Origin: a bacterium
GTDB taxonomy: Bacteria; Planctomycetota; J058; JAJDCP01
Assembly (NCBI GenBank): GCA_030428695.1
Contig: JAUIEM010000450.1
Coordinates: 1 to 7,263, forward strand
Length of the DNA stretch: 7,263 nucleotides
Reading direction: 5' to 3'
Shown here piece by piece: positions 1-7,077 of the stretch. The position numbers and the translations under genes were made by a program. A model generated the notes under the pieces. The model made no database searches. It was given only the letters and a program-made list of their open reading frames with translations, and was not told where the DNA came from. The first letter of the stretch is position 1. Each line of letters begins with the position of its first letter.

Positions 1-3000
1 GGTTGATCGGGTTGTCCTCGGCAACCAGGACCGCGATCCCCGCGAGCCGGCTTCCTTCCCGCGGCATCCCTCGCGTCGTCGCGTGCTCCGTGGAGAGCGC
101 GTCGATCACGCAGCTGCGTGTGAAGGGTACGACCAGGCTCGCGGTGACGCCTGGCGGCAACGCCGTTCGTTGCCACGCGACGTGCCGGGTCAGGAGAAGG
201 ACGCGCGGCCTGATGGCGGCGTCCAGCGTGGCGACGGAAGGGGACAAGGAGGCCGGATCCGCCGCGGTCGTGCCGTCGAGGATCACGAGCGCGAAGCTCT
301 CGTTGCGGGCAGCCGCCTCGCGCAGCGCCCGCTCTGCCGCCGAGCGGTCGGCGACCTCCTCGAGTTGCCAGTGGAGAGAGGATCCGACGCAGCGTAGCGA
401 GTCCCGCAGTCTCGGATCGCACGCCGGAAGCAGCACCCGCAGCCCGGCGATCGCTTCGGGCACGGCCTGGTCTTCGTCGTGCACCCGCCCGAGCTGGACC
501 GCGAAGGAGAAGGTGCTGCCTCGGCCGGGGGCGCTGTCGACATCCGGACCCGTTCCGCCCATCAGCCCGACCAGGCGCCTGCAGATTGCGAGGCCCAGGC
601 CGGTGCCGCCGTACTCATGAGCGGTCGCGACGTCGGCCTGGGTGAAGCCGTCGAAGATGCGCTCGCACTGTTCCGGGGTCATGCCGATTCCGGTGTCGCT
701 GACGCTGATCTCGACCCGGATCGCGTCTCTGTGGGCCGCGATCTGGCGAGCGCGTACCGCGATGCACCCCGCGCCGGTGAACCGCGCGGCGTTGCTGCAG
801 AGGTTGAGCAGGATCTGCTGCAGGCGCATCGCGTCGCCGAGCAGACGCCGGGGCAGCACGGGATCGACCTCGTACAGCAGGGTGATGTCCTTCGCAGCGA
901 CCGCGGCAGACAGGATCGGTGTCAGCTCGCTGAGCAGCTCGTCCAGATCGAATGGCGCGTCGACGAGCTGGAGCTTCCCGGCTTCGATCTTCGAGTAGTC
1001 GAGGACCTCGTCGAGCAGACGAAGGAGAGTGCGCGCGGCCGAGATCGCGTTCTCGACATAGCTGGACTGCGCCTCGCGCAGCGGCGTGCCCTCGAGCAAC
1101 TGCAGCATGCCGAGCACCCCGTTGATCGGGGTGCGGATCTCGTGGCTCATGTTGGCGAGGAAGCGTCCCTTTGCGCGGCTCGACGACTCTGCTTTCTGCC
1201 GCGCGTCGAGCAGGGCGCGCTCGCGGGCCTGGGTCGCTGTCTGGTCGAACGCGCTGCCCACGTAGCCGATCACACCGCGGGCCGTGCTGGTCAGCGCGCT
1301 GAAGGTCAGCTCGATCGGGACGCGCACGTCCCGTCGCAGGAGGATATGGGCGGCGCCGACGTCGGAAGAGGTCTCCATCGTCTCGACGAAGCGGGAGAAG
1401 TCGGCGAAGGCGTGGACGTCCCCGCTCTCTGCCTGGGCCCAACGGAAGTCGAGGGGCGTCGCGGTCCCAATCAGCTCGTCGGCGGCGCGACCGAACAAGG
1501 ACTCGGCGGCCTGGTTGAAGTGCGTGAAGACTCCACGCTCGTCGGTGACGAAGATCGCGTAGCCGGCGTGACGGAGGATCGTCCGCTGCAACGCGGACAC
1601 CTCTTCGAGCTGCGCCGTGCGCGCCCGGACCTGTTGCTCCAGGTTCTCGTTCAGTTTGCGGATCGCGGCCTCGGCGCGTTTCTGCACGCTGATGTCCCGT
1701 GCGATCACGGCGATCCCGCGGGCGCTCTCCTGCACGGCGCGGATCGGCGATACGGTGACCGAGGCCTCGAGGGTGGTCCCGTCGCTGCGGTGCATCTCCA
1801 GCTCGAGGGCCTCGCCGCTTTCGCCTCCCGTGCTCAACAACGCGGTGCGCAGTGTTTCGCGGGCGTTGCCGCGGCAGGCCAGGCTGGCGAAGTCCTGACC
1901 GAGCGCCTGGTCCGCGGGCTGGCGGAAGAGCTCCGCGGCGGCGCGGTTCCAGCTCTTGACCGTACCGTGCGGCCGCAGGCCGATGATCGCGTCGCTCGAG
2001 TGGTCGACGATCGCCGCCAGGCGGTGCTGTTCCGCGAGGAACTGCAGCCTGCGCTGCACCGACACCCAGTACAGGCGCAGGAGGATCAGCGCGATGCCTC
2101 CGAGCAGCGCGAGCAGTCCGGCCATCTCGGCGAGGTTCCTGCCCACCTGCGCCTGGAGCGACGCCTCCTGCTCGGTGACGGCGACCCGCAGGTAGGCATG
2201 CGGCGCGGGACCGTAGCGCACGTCGCGGGTCGCGGCGTACACCACCCCTGAGGCCGTCTCGAACGGCAGGATGGCGCGCGTCTCCCCGGCCTCGATCGGG
2301 CGGTGCTCGTCCTGCCAGCGATACGGCTCGCCCAGATCGAAGGCGAACATCCGGGAGGGGTCGGGGTGCAGCAGGTAATCGCCCTCGCTGTTGAGGAGGT
2401 AGAGCCGCCGGGTTCCAGAGACGCGCGCCGCGATCGCGGAGAGGATGGCGCGGAAGTCGACGTTCTGGATCACGAAGCCAAACGGTTGCCCGCGAAGGTC
2501 GTGGACCGCCGCGGCGACCCGGATGGTCGGCACGTGGGGGGTCTCGATCGCGCCGAGCTCGCGGTTCAGGTCGAGACACGAGATGTACTGCGTGCCGGGC
2601 GGAGTCGAGAGCGCTTCCTGGAAGTACGGGCGCGCGGCCTTCTCTTGCAGGTGCTCGTCGGCGACGATCGCGATGGAGTCCCCGCGACGCTCGACGCGCA
2701 CCAGCTCGCGCCCGCGCTCGGCGACACCGATGTAGCGCACGTGGTTGACGTCGGGGTTCGACCGCAGGTAGGCGACGAAGATCTGCTGCAGGCGCGACTT
2801 CCAGAGCTCGACCGTGCTCCCGTCCACCGGGTCGACGCCCCCGTGGTCTTCGGCGCGCACGATGCCCATGACGGGGGGCATCTGCACGAGGAACTGGATC
2901 GAGCGTCGCTTCTCGGCGTAGACGTCCGCGAGCAGACGGGAGGGGGCGTCGGTCAGGAGGTCGAGCTCGCGCTCGAGGTCGCGGAGGGACCCGCTGCGCT

Positions 3001-3136
3001 CCCTGCGCCAACCGAGGAAGATCGCGATCACCGCGAGCAGGGCGAGGAGAGCGACTGCGATCACGCCGGTCCTGCTGCGCAGGAAGGCCTCGCCCGCCAC
3101 GGATGCCCGGCCTCCGGTGCTCTTCGCCTCGTCCAT
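1..3136 (-). CDS. Hybrid sensor histidine kinase (Cache-like sensor, two PAS, HisKA, HATPase, degenerate receiver, receiver); C-terminus cut by window edge
   Basis: An inner-membrane sensor kinase that should autophosphorylate on His and pass phosphate to a receiver Asp. 1045 residues are visible. A short cytoplasmic tail leads to TM1 (about 25-43). Residues 44-335 form an extracytoplasmic domain resembling a double Cache/PDC sensor (YFQEAL at 171-176, NRELG at 191-195, GDYLLHPD at 252-259). TM2 is about 338-358, with no evident HAMP after it. PAS1 (about 371-485) and a coiled linker (486-515) lead to PAS2 (about 516-632). HisKA has NMSHEIRTP with His665. The ATPase has SNAARFT (781-787), DTGIG (814-818) and GGTGLGL (843-849). 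A receiver-like segment (about 898-1014) lacks key residues. A second receiver starts with LVAEDNPIN and is cut off. The ATG at 3136 follows AGAGGT by 11 bases and places TM1 near the N-terminus. The hybrid-kinase call is very secure; the ligand and the partner regulator are unknown. Confidence 0.95.
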   Translation of the reverse strand, partial: MDEAKSTGGRASVAGEAFLRSRTGVIAVALLALLAVIAIFLGWRRERSGSLRDLERELDLLTDAPSRLLADVYAEKRRSIQFLVQMPPVMGIVRAEDHGGVDPVDGSTVELWKSRLQQIFVAYLRSNPDVNHVRYIGVAERGRELVRVERRGDSIAIVADEHLQEKAARPYFQEALSTPPGTQYISCLDLNRELGAIETPHVPTIRVAAAVHDLRGQPFGFVIQNVDFRAILSAIAARVSGTRRLYLLNSEGDYLLHPDPSRMFAFDLGEPYRWQDEHRPIEAGETRAILPFETASGVVYAATRDVRYGPAPHAYLRVAVTEQEASLQAQVGRNLAEMAGLLALLGGIALILLRLYWVSVQRRLQFLAEQHRLAAIVDHSSDAIIGLRPHGTVKSWNRAAAELFRQPADQALGQDFASLACRGNARETLRTALLSTGGESGEALELEMHRSDGTTLEASVTVSPIRAVQESARGIAVIARDISVQKRAEAAIRKLNENLEQQVRARTAQLEEVSALQRTILRHAGYAIFVTDERGVFTHFNQAAESLFGRAADELIGTATPLDFRWAQAESGDVHAFADFSRFVETMETSSDVGAAHILLRRDVRVPIELTFSALTSTARGVIGYVGSAFDQTATQARERALLDARQKAESSSRAKGRFLANMSHEIRTPINGVLGMLQLLEGTPLREAQSSYVENAISAARTLLRLLDEVLDYSKIEAGKLQLVDAPFDLDELLSELTPILSAAVAAKDITLLYEVDPVLPRRLLGDAMRLQQILLNLCSNAARFTGAGCIAVRARQIAAHRDAIRVEISVSDTGIGMTPEQCERIFDGFTQADVATAHEYGGTGLGLAICRRLVGLMGGTGPDVDSAPGRGSTFSFAVQLGRVHDEDQAVPEAIAGLRVLLPACDPRLRDSLRCVGSSLHWQLEEVADRSAAERALREAAARNESFALVILDGTTAADPASLSPSVATLDAAIRPRVLLLTRHVAWQRTALPPGVTASLVVPFTRSCVIDALSTEHATTRGMPREGSRLAGIAVLVAEDNPIN

Positions 3137-3147
3137 ATGCCGGCCAC

Positions 3148-3153
3148 ACCTCT
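3148..3153 (-). promoter_or_regulatory. Ribosome binding site of the histidine kinase
   Basis: Read on the minus strand this is AGAGGT, 11 bases before the ATG at 3136-3134. The spacing is slightly long but acceptable. It supports that ATG over an in-frame GTG 42 bases further upstream, which would add 14 residues with no domain match. Confidence 0.5.
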
Positions 3154-3164
3154 GCGACCCGTCT

Positions 3165-3188
3165 GGGGCCTCAGCCACAAGCGGCCCC
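3165..3188 (-). other. Short GC hairpin in the putative kinase leader
   Basis: GGGGCC (3165-3170) pairs perfectly with GGCCCC (3183-3188) across a 12-base loop. It lies 28 bases upstream of the kinase ATG and would be in the mRNA leader if transcription starts near 3247. No run of T follows it on either strand, so it does not look like an intrinsic terminator. Six-pair GC stems are frequent by chance in DNA this GC-rich. Confidence 0.2.
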
Positions 3189-3253
3189 CCACACGTCGTC
3201 GATCGTGAGCGTCTCGTGGACGTTTGTCCCAGAGGGGTTGACCCGTCCCGCTC

Positions 3254-3282
3254 AGGCTACCCGACTCTCGCCGCCGGAACAA
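3254..3282 (-). promoter_or_regulatory. Candidate sigma70-type promoter for the histidine kinase
   Basis: On the minus strand TTGTTC (3282-3277) is followed after 17 bases by TAGCCT (3259-3254). The -35 keeps TTG and the -10 keeps the TA and final T. The spacing is ideal but the boxes match only partly. It would give a leader of roughly 110 bases before the ATG at 3136. Weak evidence; chosen as the best match seen in the region. Confidence 0.28.
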
Positions 3283-3376
3283 CTCCAGATCCCGCCAGGA
3301 TGCGCCGGCTCGCGGGTCTCGCGCGACCATGTCCGTCATGCGAGGGCGCGCAAACCTTTGCCGTTGGGTCCTCCCG

Positions 3377-3410
3377 AACCGGCGGTTGACGACCCTCATC
3401 AGCGGTTGAC
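3377..3410 (+). repeat. CGGTT palindrome and GCGGTTGAC direct repeat at the exporter promoter
   Basis: AACCG (3377-3381) and CGGTT (3383-3387) form a perfect five-base inverted repeat around a single central G. The nine-base unit GCGGTTGAC occurs at 3382-3390 and again at 3402-3410, exactly 20 bases apart, about two helical turns. The second copy contains the first five bases of the -35 box TTGACA. The placement fits an operator with three half-sites in which a bound regulator would compete with RNA polymerase. No binding protein can be named. The first copy could instead be an alternative -35. Confidence 0.4.
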
Positions 3411-3433
3411 ACCCGGGCCCTGGGTCGGATAGC
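3406..3433 (+). promoter_or_regulatory. Probable sigma70-type promoter of the ABC exporter operon
   Basis: A perfect -35 box TTGACA (3406-3411) is followed after 16 bases by GATAGC (3428-3433), which keeps the ATA core of a -10 element but lacks the final T. Transcription would start near 3440, giving a leader of about 50 bases to the ATG at 3491. It stands out because an A/T-containing hexamer pair is rare in this GC-rich stretch. Confidence 0.5.
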
Positions 3434-3480
3434 TTGCCGGCCCGCGCGCGTCCTCTGCGGCGCGGGTTCCCCCTCGGCCT

Positions 3481-3485
3481 GGAGG
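3481..3485 (+). promoter_or_regulatory. Ribosome binding site fixing the start of the first ABC gene
   Basis: GGAGG lies five bases before the ATG at 3491. It decides in favour of this ATG over the upstream in-frame TTG at 3434, which has no comparable site and would add 19 Arg/Pro-rich residues. Confidence 0.75.
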
Positions 3486-3490
3486 CGTGG

Positions 3491-5272
3491 ATGACCCCGT
3501 GGCGGCTGTTCTTCGACCTCCTTCGACCCTACCGTTGGCCGCTGACCGTAGGCTTCGTGCTGCTGATCCTGACCAACGTGCTGACGATGGTGATCCCGCG
3601 CCTGGTCGGCGGCGCCATCGACCGCATCGACGGTGGGGTCGCGGTGGTCGCCCTGTGGGTCGGGGGGATCGTCCTGACCGCCGCCGTGCGCTTCTTCGTC
3701 CGCATCGGCTCCCGCTTCCTCAGCCTGGAGACCTCGCGCAAGGTCAGCCATGACCTGCGGCGGCGGCTGGTCGCGAAGTTCCTGCGCCTGCCGATGGGCT
3801 TCTTTCTCCGGCACAGCAGCGGCGACCTGATCTCGCGTGCGATCAACGACGTCGGGCTGGTCCGCGGCATGAGCGGCTTCGGGCTGATGTTCGGGCTGTC
3901 GAGCAGCCTGAGCATCCTGCTCGCCTTCGCCTTCATGATGGTCCTGAACTGGCAGCTCGCCCTGCTGGTGCTGTTGCCCCTGCCGCCGACGGCGCTGGTC
4001 GTGTCGCTGCTTGCGACGCGCATCAAGATCTACACCCTGCGCGGCCAGAAGTCCCTCGGCGAGGTGACCGAGCAGATCCGCGAGGACGTGTCGGGCATCC
4101 AGGTCGTCAAGGGCTTCAACCTCGAGGACTTCGAAGAAGCGCGCTTCGCCGACCACTGTGAGCAGTACCTGCAGGACAGCCTCGGCCAGGCCCGCATGCG
4201 GGCCCTGATGCAGCCGCTGATGATGCTGACCGGCGGGATCTCGGCGCTGATCGTGCTGTACTACGGCGGGCTGCGGGTGATCTCCGGGGCGATGAGCCTC
4301 GGGGACTTCACCGCTTTCAACCTCTACCTCGGCTTCCTGCTCTTCCCGACCGTCGCGATCGGCTGGACCTTGAGCCTGAAGCAGCGGGCCGAGGCTGCCC
4401 TGGTGCGGTTGGCGGCGATCCTGACCGCCGAGGAGACCATCCGCGACGCCGAGGACGCCCGCAGCGTGCGCCTGACCGGCGGGTTTCGGGTCGACGACCT
4501 GCGCATCGGCTACCCGGTCGGCCCCGATGCCGAGGATCCGCCCGCGGCCCTCGATGGCGTCACGATCGAGGCCGGCCCCGGGGAGTGCGTCGCCCTGGTC
4601 GGCAAGGTCGGCTCGGGCAAGACCACGCTGATCAAGTGCCTGCTGCGGCTGCTCGAGGTGCCGCGCGGGCGGATCTCCTTCGAGGCGGAGGTCGAGGGGA
4701 AGACGGCGCGCGTCGACCTGCTCGACGTGCCCCTCGCCGAGCTGCGCCACTCCCTCGCCTACGTGCCCCAGGACGACTTCCTGTTCTCGACCTCGGTGCA
4801 GCGCAACATCGCCCTCGGCAAGGACCCCGGCCGGCGCGGTGACCGAGAGGATGTGCGGGAAGCGGCGCGCCGGGCGGCGGTGCACGAGGCGATCGAGGCC
4901 TTCCCCCAGGGCTACCGCACCCGGGTCGGCGAGCGCGGGCTGACCGTCAGCGGCGGCCAGCGCCAGCGCATCGGCCTGGCCCGGGCGCTGGTGCGCGAGG
5001 CGCCGCTGTTGTTGCTCGACGACTGCCTGTCCGCGATCGACGCCGAGACCGCCGAGCAGATCCTGTCCGGCCTGGTCGCCGGGGCCGGGCGCGCGACCAG
5101 CGTGATCGCGGCGCACCGGCTCGCGAGCATCCGTCACGCCGACCGCATCTACGTGCTGGAGGACGGGAGGGTGCGCGAGGTCGGCGACCACGCGAGCCTG
5201 CTCGAGGCGGGCGGGCTGTACGCGCAGATGTGGGAGCAGCAGCAGCTCGCCCTCGAGATGGAGGCGGGCTGA
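3491..5272 (+). CDS. Heterodimeric ABC exporter half-transporter, MdlA/YheI type (degenerate Walker B)
   Basis: A 593-residue type IV-fold ABC exporter subunit, the usual length for a half-transporter. Six membrane helices lie at about 17-38, 50-70, 128-151, 154-176, 242-262 and 274-296. The ATPase domain follows: Walker A GKVGSGKTT (371-379), Q-loop Gln427, signature TVSGGQRQ (485-492), Walker B LLLLDD ending at Asp510-Asp511, and H-loop His542. Asp511 sits where the catalytic Glu normally is, as in the non-consensus half of MdlAB and TM287/288-type exporters. About ten extra residues (around 398-408) lie between Walker A and the Q-loop. The start ATG has a GGAGG site. The stop overlaps the next gene's ATG, so the two subunits should be made together and pair. 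It would export a drug, lipid or other amphipathic compound; the substrate cannot be read from sequence. The family call is secure; the MdlA/YheI placement is by motif pattern. Confidence 0.96.
   Translation: MTPWRLFFDLLRPYRWPLTVGFVLLILTNVLTMVIPRLVGGAIDRIDGGVAVVALWVGGIVLTAAVRFFVRIGSRFLSLETSRKVSHDLRRRLVAKFLRLPMGFFLRHSSGDLISRAINDVGLVRGMSGFGLMFGLSSSLSILLAFAFMMVLNWQLALLVLLPLPPTALVVSLLATRIKIYTLRGQKSLGEVTEQIREDVSGIQVVKGFNLEDFEEARFADHCEQYLQDSLGQARMRALMQPLMMLTGGISALIVLYYGGLRVISGAMSLGDFTAFNLYLGFLLFPTVAIGWTLSLKQRAEAALVRLAAILTAEETIRDAEDARSVRLTGGFRVDDLRIGYPVGPDAEDPPAALDGVTIEAGPGECVALVGKVGSGKTTLIKCLLRLLEVPRGRISFEAEVEGKTARVDLLDVPLAELRHSLAYVPQDDFLFSTSVQRNIALGKDPGRRGDREDVREAARRAAVHEAIEAFPQGYRTRVGERGLTVSGGQRQRIGLARALVREAPLLLLDDCLSAIDAETAEQILSGLVAGAGRATSVIAAHRLASIRHADRIYVLEDGRVREVGDHASLLEAGGLYAQMWEQQQLALEMEAG
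5260..5264 (+). promoter_or_regulatory. Ribosome binding site of the second ABC gene, inside the first
   Basis: GGAGG lies seven bases before the ATG at 5272 and within the last codons of the upstream gene. With the TGATG overlap it selects this ATG over an in-frame GTG at 5230, and it points to translational coupling of the two subunits. Confidence 0.75.
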
Positions 5273-7017
5273 TGGGGCAGCGCAAGCGCACCGACTGGCG
5301 GCTCGCGAAGCGGCTTCTGCCCTTCCTGCGACCGCACCGGCTGCTGATCGTCTTCGGCCTGGTGATGGCGCCGGTGCTGTCGGCCCTGGCGGTGGTGCGG
5401 CCGATCTTCCTGCAGCGGGCGATCGACGAGAACCTCGTGCCGAAGGTCGAGGAGGGGCTCCTCGAGCTTACCCTGTTGTTCGCGGGCTTCCTCGTCCTCG
5501 AGACCCTGTGCCGGGTCGCCCTGACCTACAGCTTCCAGCTGACCGGGGCGCGGGTGATGAAGCAGCTGCGCGTCCGGCTCTTCTCCCACGTGCTCAAGCT
5601 GCGCTCGGGGTACTTCGACGTCACCCCGGTCGGGCGCACCCTGACCCGCATCACTAGCGACGTCGAGGCGCTCAACGAGTTCCTCTCCTCGGGCTTCGTC
5701 ACCATCGTCAGCGACCTCCTGCTGATGCTCGCCCTGTTCGCGACGATGCTCTGGATCCACCCGCTGTTGACCCTCGCCTCCTTCGCCGTCCTGCCCCTGA
5801 CCATCTGGGGCGTCGCCTGGCTTCGCAAGCGCCTGCGCAAGGTCTTCACCCTGGTGCAGAAGCAGACCTCGCGCCTGAACAGCCGGCTGGCGGAGACCCT
5901 CTCGGGCATGGGTATCCTGCAGAGCATGGGCTGCGAGCCCTGGGCCCAGGAGGGCTTCGACCGCGCGAACGCCCGCATGCGCCGGGCGCACATCCTGTCG
6001 GTGCGCTTCAGCTCGATCCTGTCGGCCTTCGTCCAGGCGATGAGCAGCCTGGCGATCGCGGCCGGCCTCTTGTACGGCGGCTTCGGCCTCGGGGAGGGGC
6101 TGACCGTCGGCGTGCTCGTGCTGTTCCTGCGCTACCTGCAGCGCTTCTACGGGCCGGTCGAGGACCTCGCGAACAAGTTCTCGATCCTGCAACGCGCCCT
6201 GGCCTCGGCCGAGCGCATCTTCAAGCTGCTCGACGACGAGCGCCTCGAGCCGGTGCCGGCGCCGCGGGAGGTGCCGGCGCTGCGCGAGGGGATCCGCTTC
6301 GAGAAGGTCGGCTTCGCCTACCGGGACGGGCCGACGGTGCTGTCCGACATAGACCTCGAGATCCGGCCGGGGGAGAAGGTCGCGCTGGTCGGGCCGACCG
6401 GGGCGGGGAAGTCGACGATCGCCAAGCTGATCACGCGGCTGTACGAGCCGGACAGCGGGCGCATCACCGTCGACGGCGAGCCCCTGGGCAGCTTCCCGCC
6501 GCGGACCCTGCGCCGGGCCTGGGCGGTCGTGCCCCAGGACCCCTTCCTGTTCTCCCGCACGGTCGCCGCGAACCTGCGCCTCGACCGGGAATTGTCGGAG
6601 GAAGCGCTCGAGCGGGCCTGCGCGCTGGTCGACGCGAGCAGCTTCGTGTCCGCCCTGCCGCGGGGCCTCGACACGCCGCTCGGCGAGCGCGGCGCCAACC
6701 TGTCCGCCGGCGAGCGCCAGCTGCTCGCCTTCGCCCGCGTGCTCGCCCACGACCCGGAGCTGCTGATCCTCGACGAGGCGACCGCCAGCGTCGACTCCCA
6801 GACCGAGGCCAAGCTGCAGCGCGCGGTGCAGAGCGTGCTCGAGGACCGCACCGCGCTGGTCATCGCCCACCGCCTCGCGACCATCCAGTCCTGCGACCGC
6901 ATCTACGTGTTCTCGCACGGGCGCGTCGTCGAGCAGGGCACCCACTTCGAGCTGCTCGCCGCCGACGGGCTGTACGCGCGGCTGTGCCGGCTGCAGTTGC
7001 TGGAGGAGCGCGAGTAG
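5272..7017 (+). CDS. Heterodimeric ABC exporter half-transporter, MdlB/YheH type (catalytic Walker B, variant signature)
   Basis: A 581-residue partner of the preceding subunit. Membrane helices are at about 24-46, 62-83, 140-160, 163-184, 248-270 and 276-291. The ATPase domain has a likely A-loop Tyr350, Walker A GPTGAGKS (374-381), Q-loop Gln422, signature NLSAGERQ (476-483), Walker B LLILDE with catalytic Glu502, SVD D-loop, and H-loop His533. The signature reads LSAGE instead of LSGGQ. In the dimer this altered signature faces the Asp511 site of the first subunit, while the normal signature of the first subunit faces Glu502 here, giving one weak and one competent ATP site. The LSxGxRQLLAFAR pattern is typical of the MdlB/YheH side of such pairs. 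The start is the ATG of TGATG with a GGAGG seven bases upstream. It is most likely a multidrug-type exporter subunit; the substrate is unknown. Confidence 0.96.
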   Translation: MGQRKRTDWRLAKRLLPFLRPHRLLIVFGLVMAPVLSALAVVRPIFLQRAIDENLVPKVEEGLLELTLLFAGFLVLETLCRVALTYSFQLTGARVMKQLRVRLFSHVLKLRSGYFDVTPVGRTLTRITSDVEALNEFLSSGFVTIVSDLLLMLALFATMLWIHPLLTLASFAVLPLTIWGVAWLRKRLRKVFTLVQKQTSRLNSRLAETLSGMGILQSMGCEPWAQEGFDRANARMRRAHILSVRFSSILSAFVQAMSSLAIAAGLLYGGFGLGEGLTVGVLVLFLRYLQRFYGPVEDLANKFSILQRALASAERIFKLLDDERLEPVPAPREVPALREGIRFEKVGFAYRDGPTVLSDIDLEIRPGEKVALVGPTGAGKSTIAKLITRLYEPDSGRITVDGEPLGSFPPRTLRRAWAVVPQDPFLFSRTVAANLRLDRELSEEALERACALVDASSFVSALPRGLDTPLGERGANLSAGERQLLAFARVLAHDPELLILDEATASVDSQTEAKLQRAVQSVLEDRTALVIAHRLATIQSCDRIYVFSHGRVVEQGTHFELLAADGLYARLCRLQLLEERE

Positions 7018-7028
7018 GCGCGGCCGGC

Positions 7029-7058
7029 TTCGACGGCGCGCGGTCCTGCGCGTACCCT
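7029..7058 (+). promoter_or_regulatory. Weak candidate promoter before the third plus-strand gene
   Basis: TTCGAC (7029-7034) is followed after 18 bases by TACCCT (7053-7058). The -10 keeps TA and the final T; the -35 is poor. A start of transcription near 7065 would fall on the ribosome binding site, which leaves almost no leader. The gene may simply be read through from the exporter operon, since I see no terminator in the 60-base gap. Confidence 0.15.
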
Positions 7059-7064
7059 GGCTGC

Positions 7065-7071
7065 GGGAGGG
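7065..7071 (+). promoter_or_regulatory. Ribosome binding site supporting a TTG start at 7078
   Basis: GGGAGGG lies six bases before the TTG at 7078. This strong purine-rich site is the main reason for accepting a non-ATG start here. The nearest ATG (7121) is in a different frame. Confidence 0.5.
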
Positions 7072-7077
7072 CAGGGG

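Larger units (their letters stand above)
3137..3490. other. Divergent intergenic region between the kinase and the ABC exporter operon
   Basis: These 354 bases separate two outward-facing genes and must hold the 5' control regions of both. I see a near-consensus -35 for the exporter operon, a weaker candidate promoter for the kinase, a CGGTT palindrome and direct repeat beside the exporter -35, and a short GC hairpin in the kinase leader. Open frames exist on both strands here but none has a good ribosome binding site or a recognisable protein. The plus-strand frame of the first ABC gene stays open back to a TTG at 3434, but that extension is Arg/Pro-rich and not family-like. I see no tRNA or known riboswitch. 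Confidence 0.75.

Noticed and set aside
479..2251. Plus-strand open frame of 590 codons opposite the kinase
   Set aside because: Its product is Ala/Arg/Asp/Gly-rich with no family features, while the minus strand here encodes all the canonical kinase motifs in order.
615..3149. Minus-strand 844-codon frame overlapping the kinase in another frame
   Set aside because: Its product is almost entirely Arg, Pro, Ala, Asp and Gly. The kinase motifs are in the neighbouring frame, which is open from 3136 to the left edge.
3238..3260. Second plus-strand promoter starting at TTGACC (3238-3243)
   Set aside because: No -10-like hexamer occurs at 15-19 bases; the nearest TA-containing site is too close.
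3434..3490. Upstream TTG start for the first ABC gene
   Set aside because: No ribosome binding site, an Arg/Pro-rich extension, and overlap with the probable -10 region. The ATG at 3491 has a well-placed GGAGG.
3257..5191. Long open frame (644 codons) antisense to the first ABC gene
   Set aside because: It lies wholly opposite a clear ABC gene and its product is rich in Gln, Ala, Gly, Asp and Arg with no domain. Strong G/C third-position bias removes stops from the antisense frame.
5230..5271. Upstream GTG start for the second ABC gene
   Set aside because: It would overlap the first gene by 43 bases and add an unlike-family tail. The ATG in TGATG has its own GGAGG.
7018..7064. Intrinsic terminator after the second ABC gene
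   Set aside because: GCCG and CGGC arms can pair around 7023-7037, but the stem is only four pairs and no T run follows.
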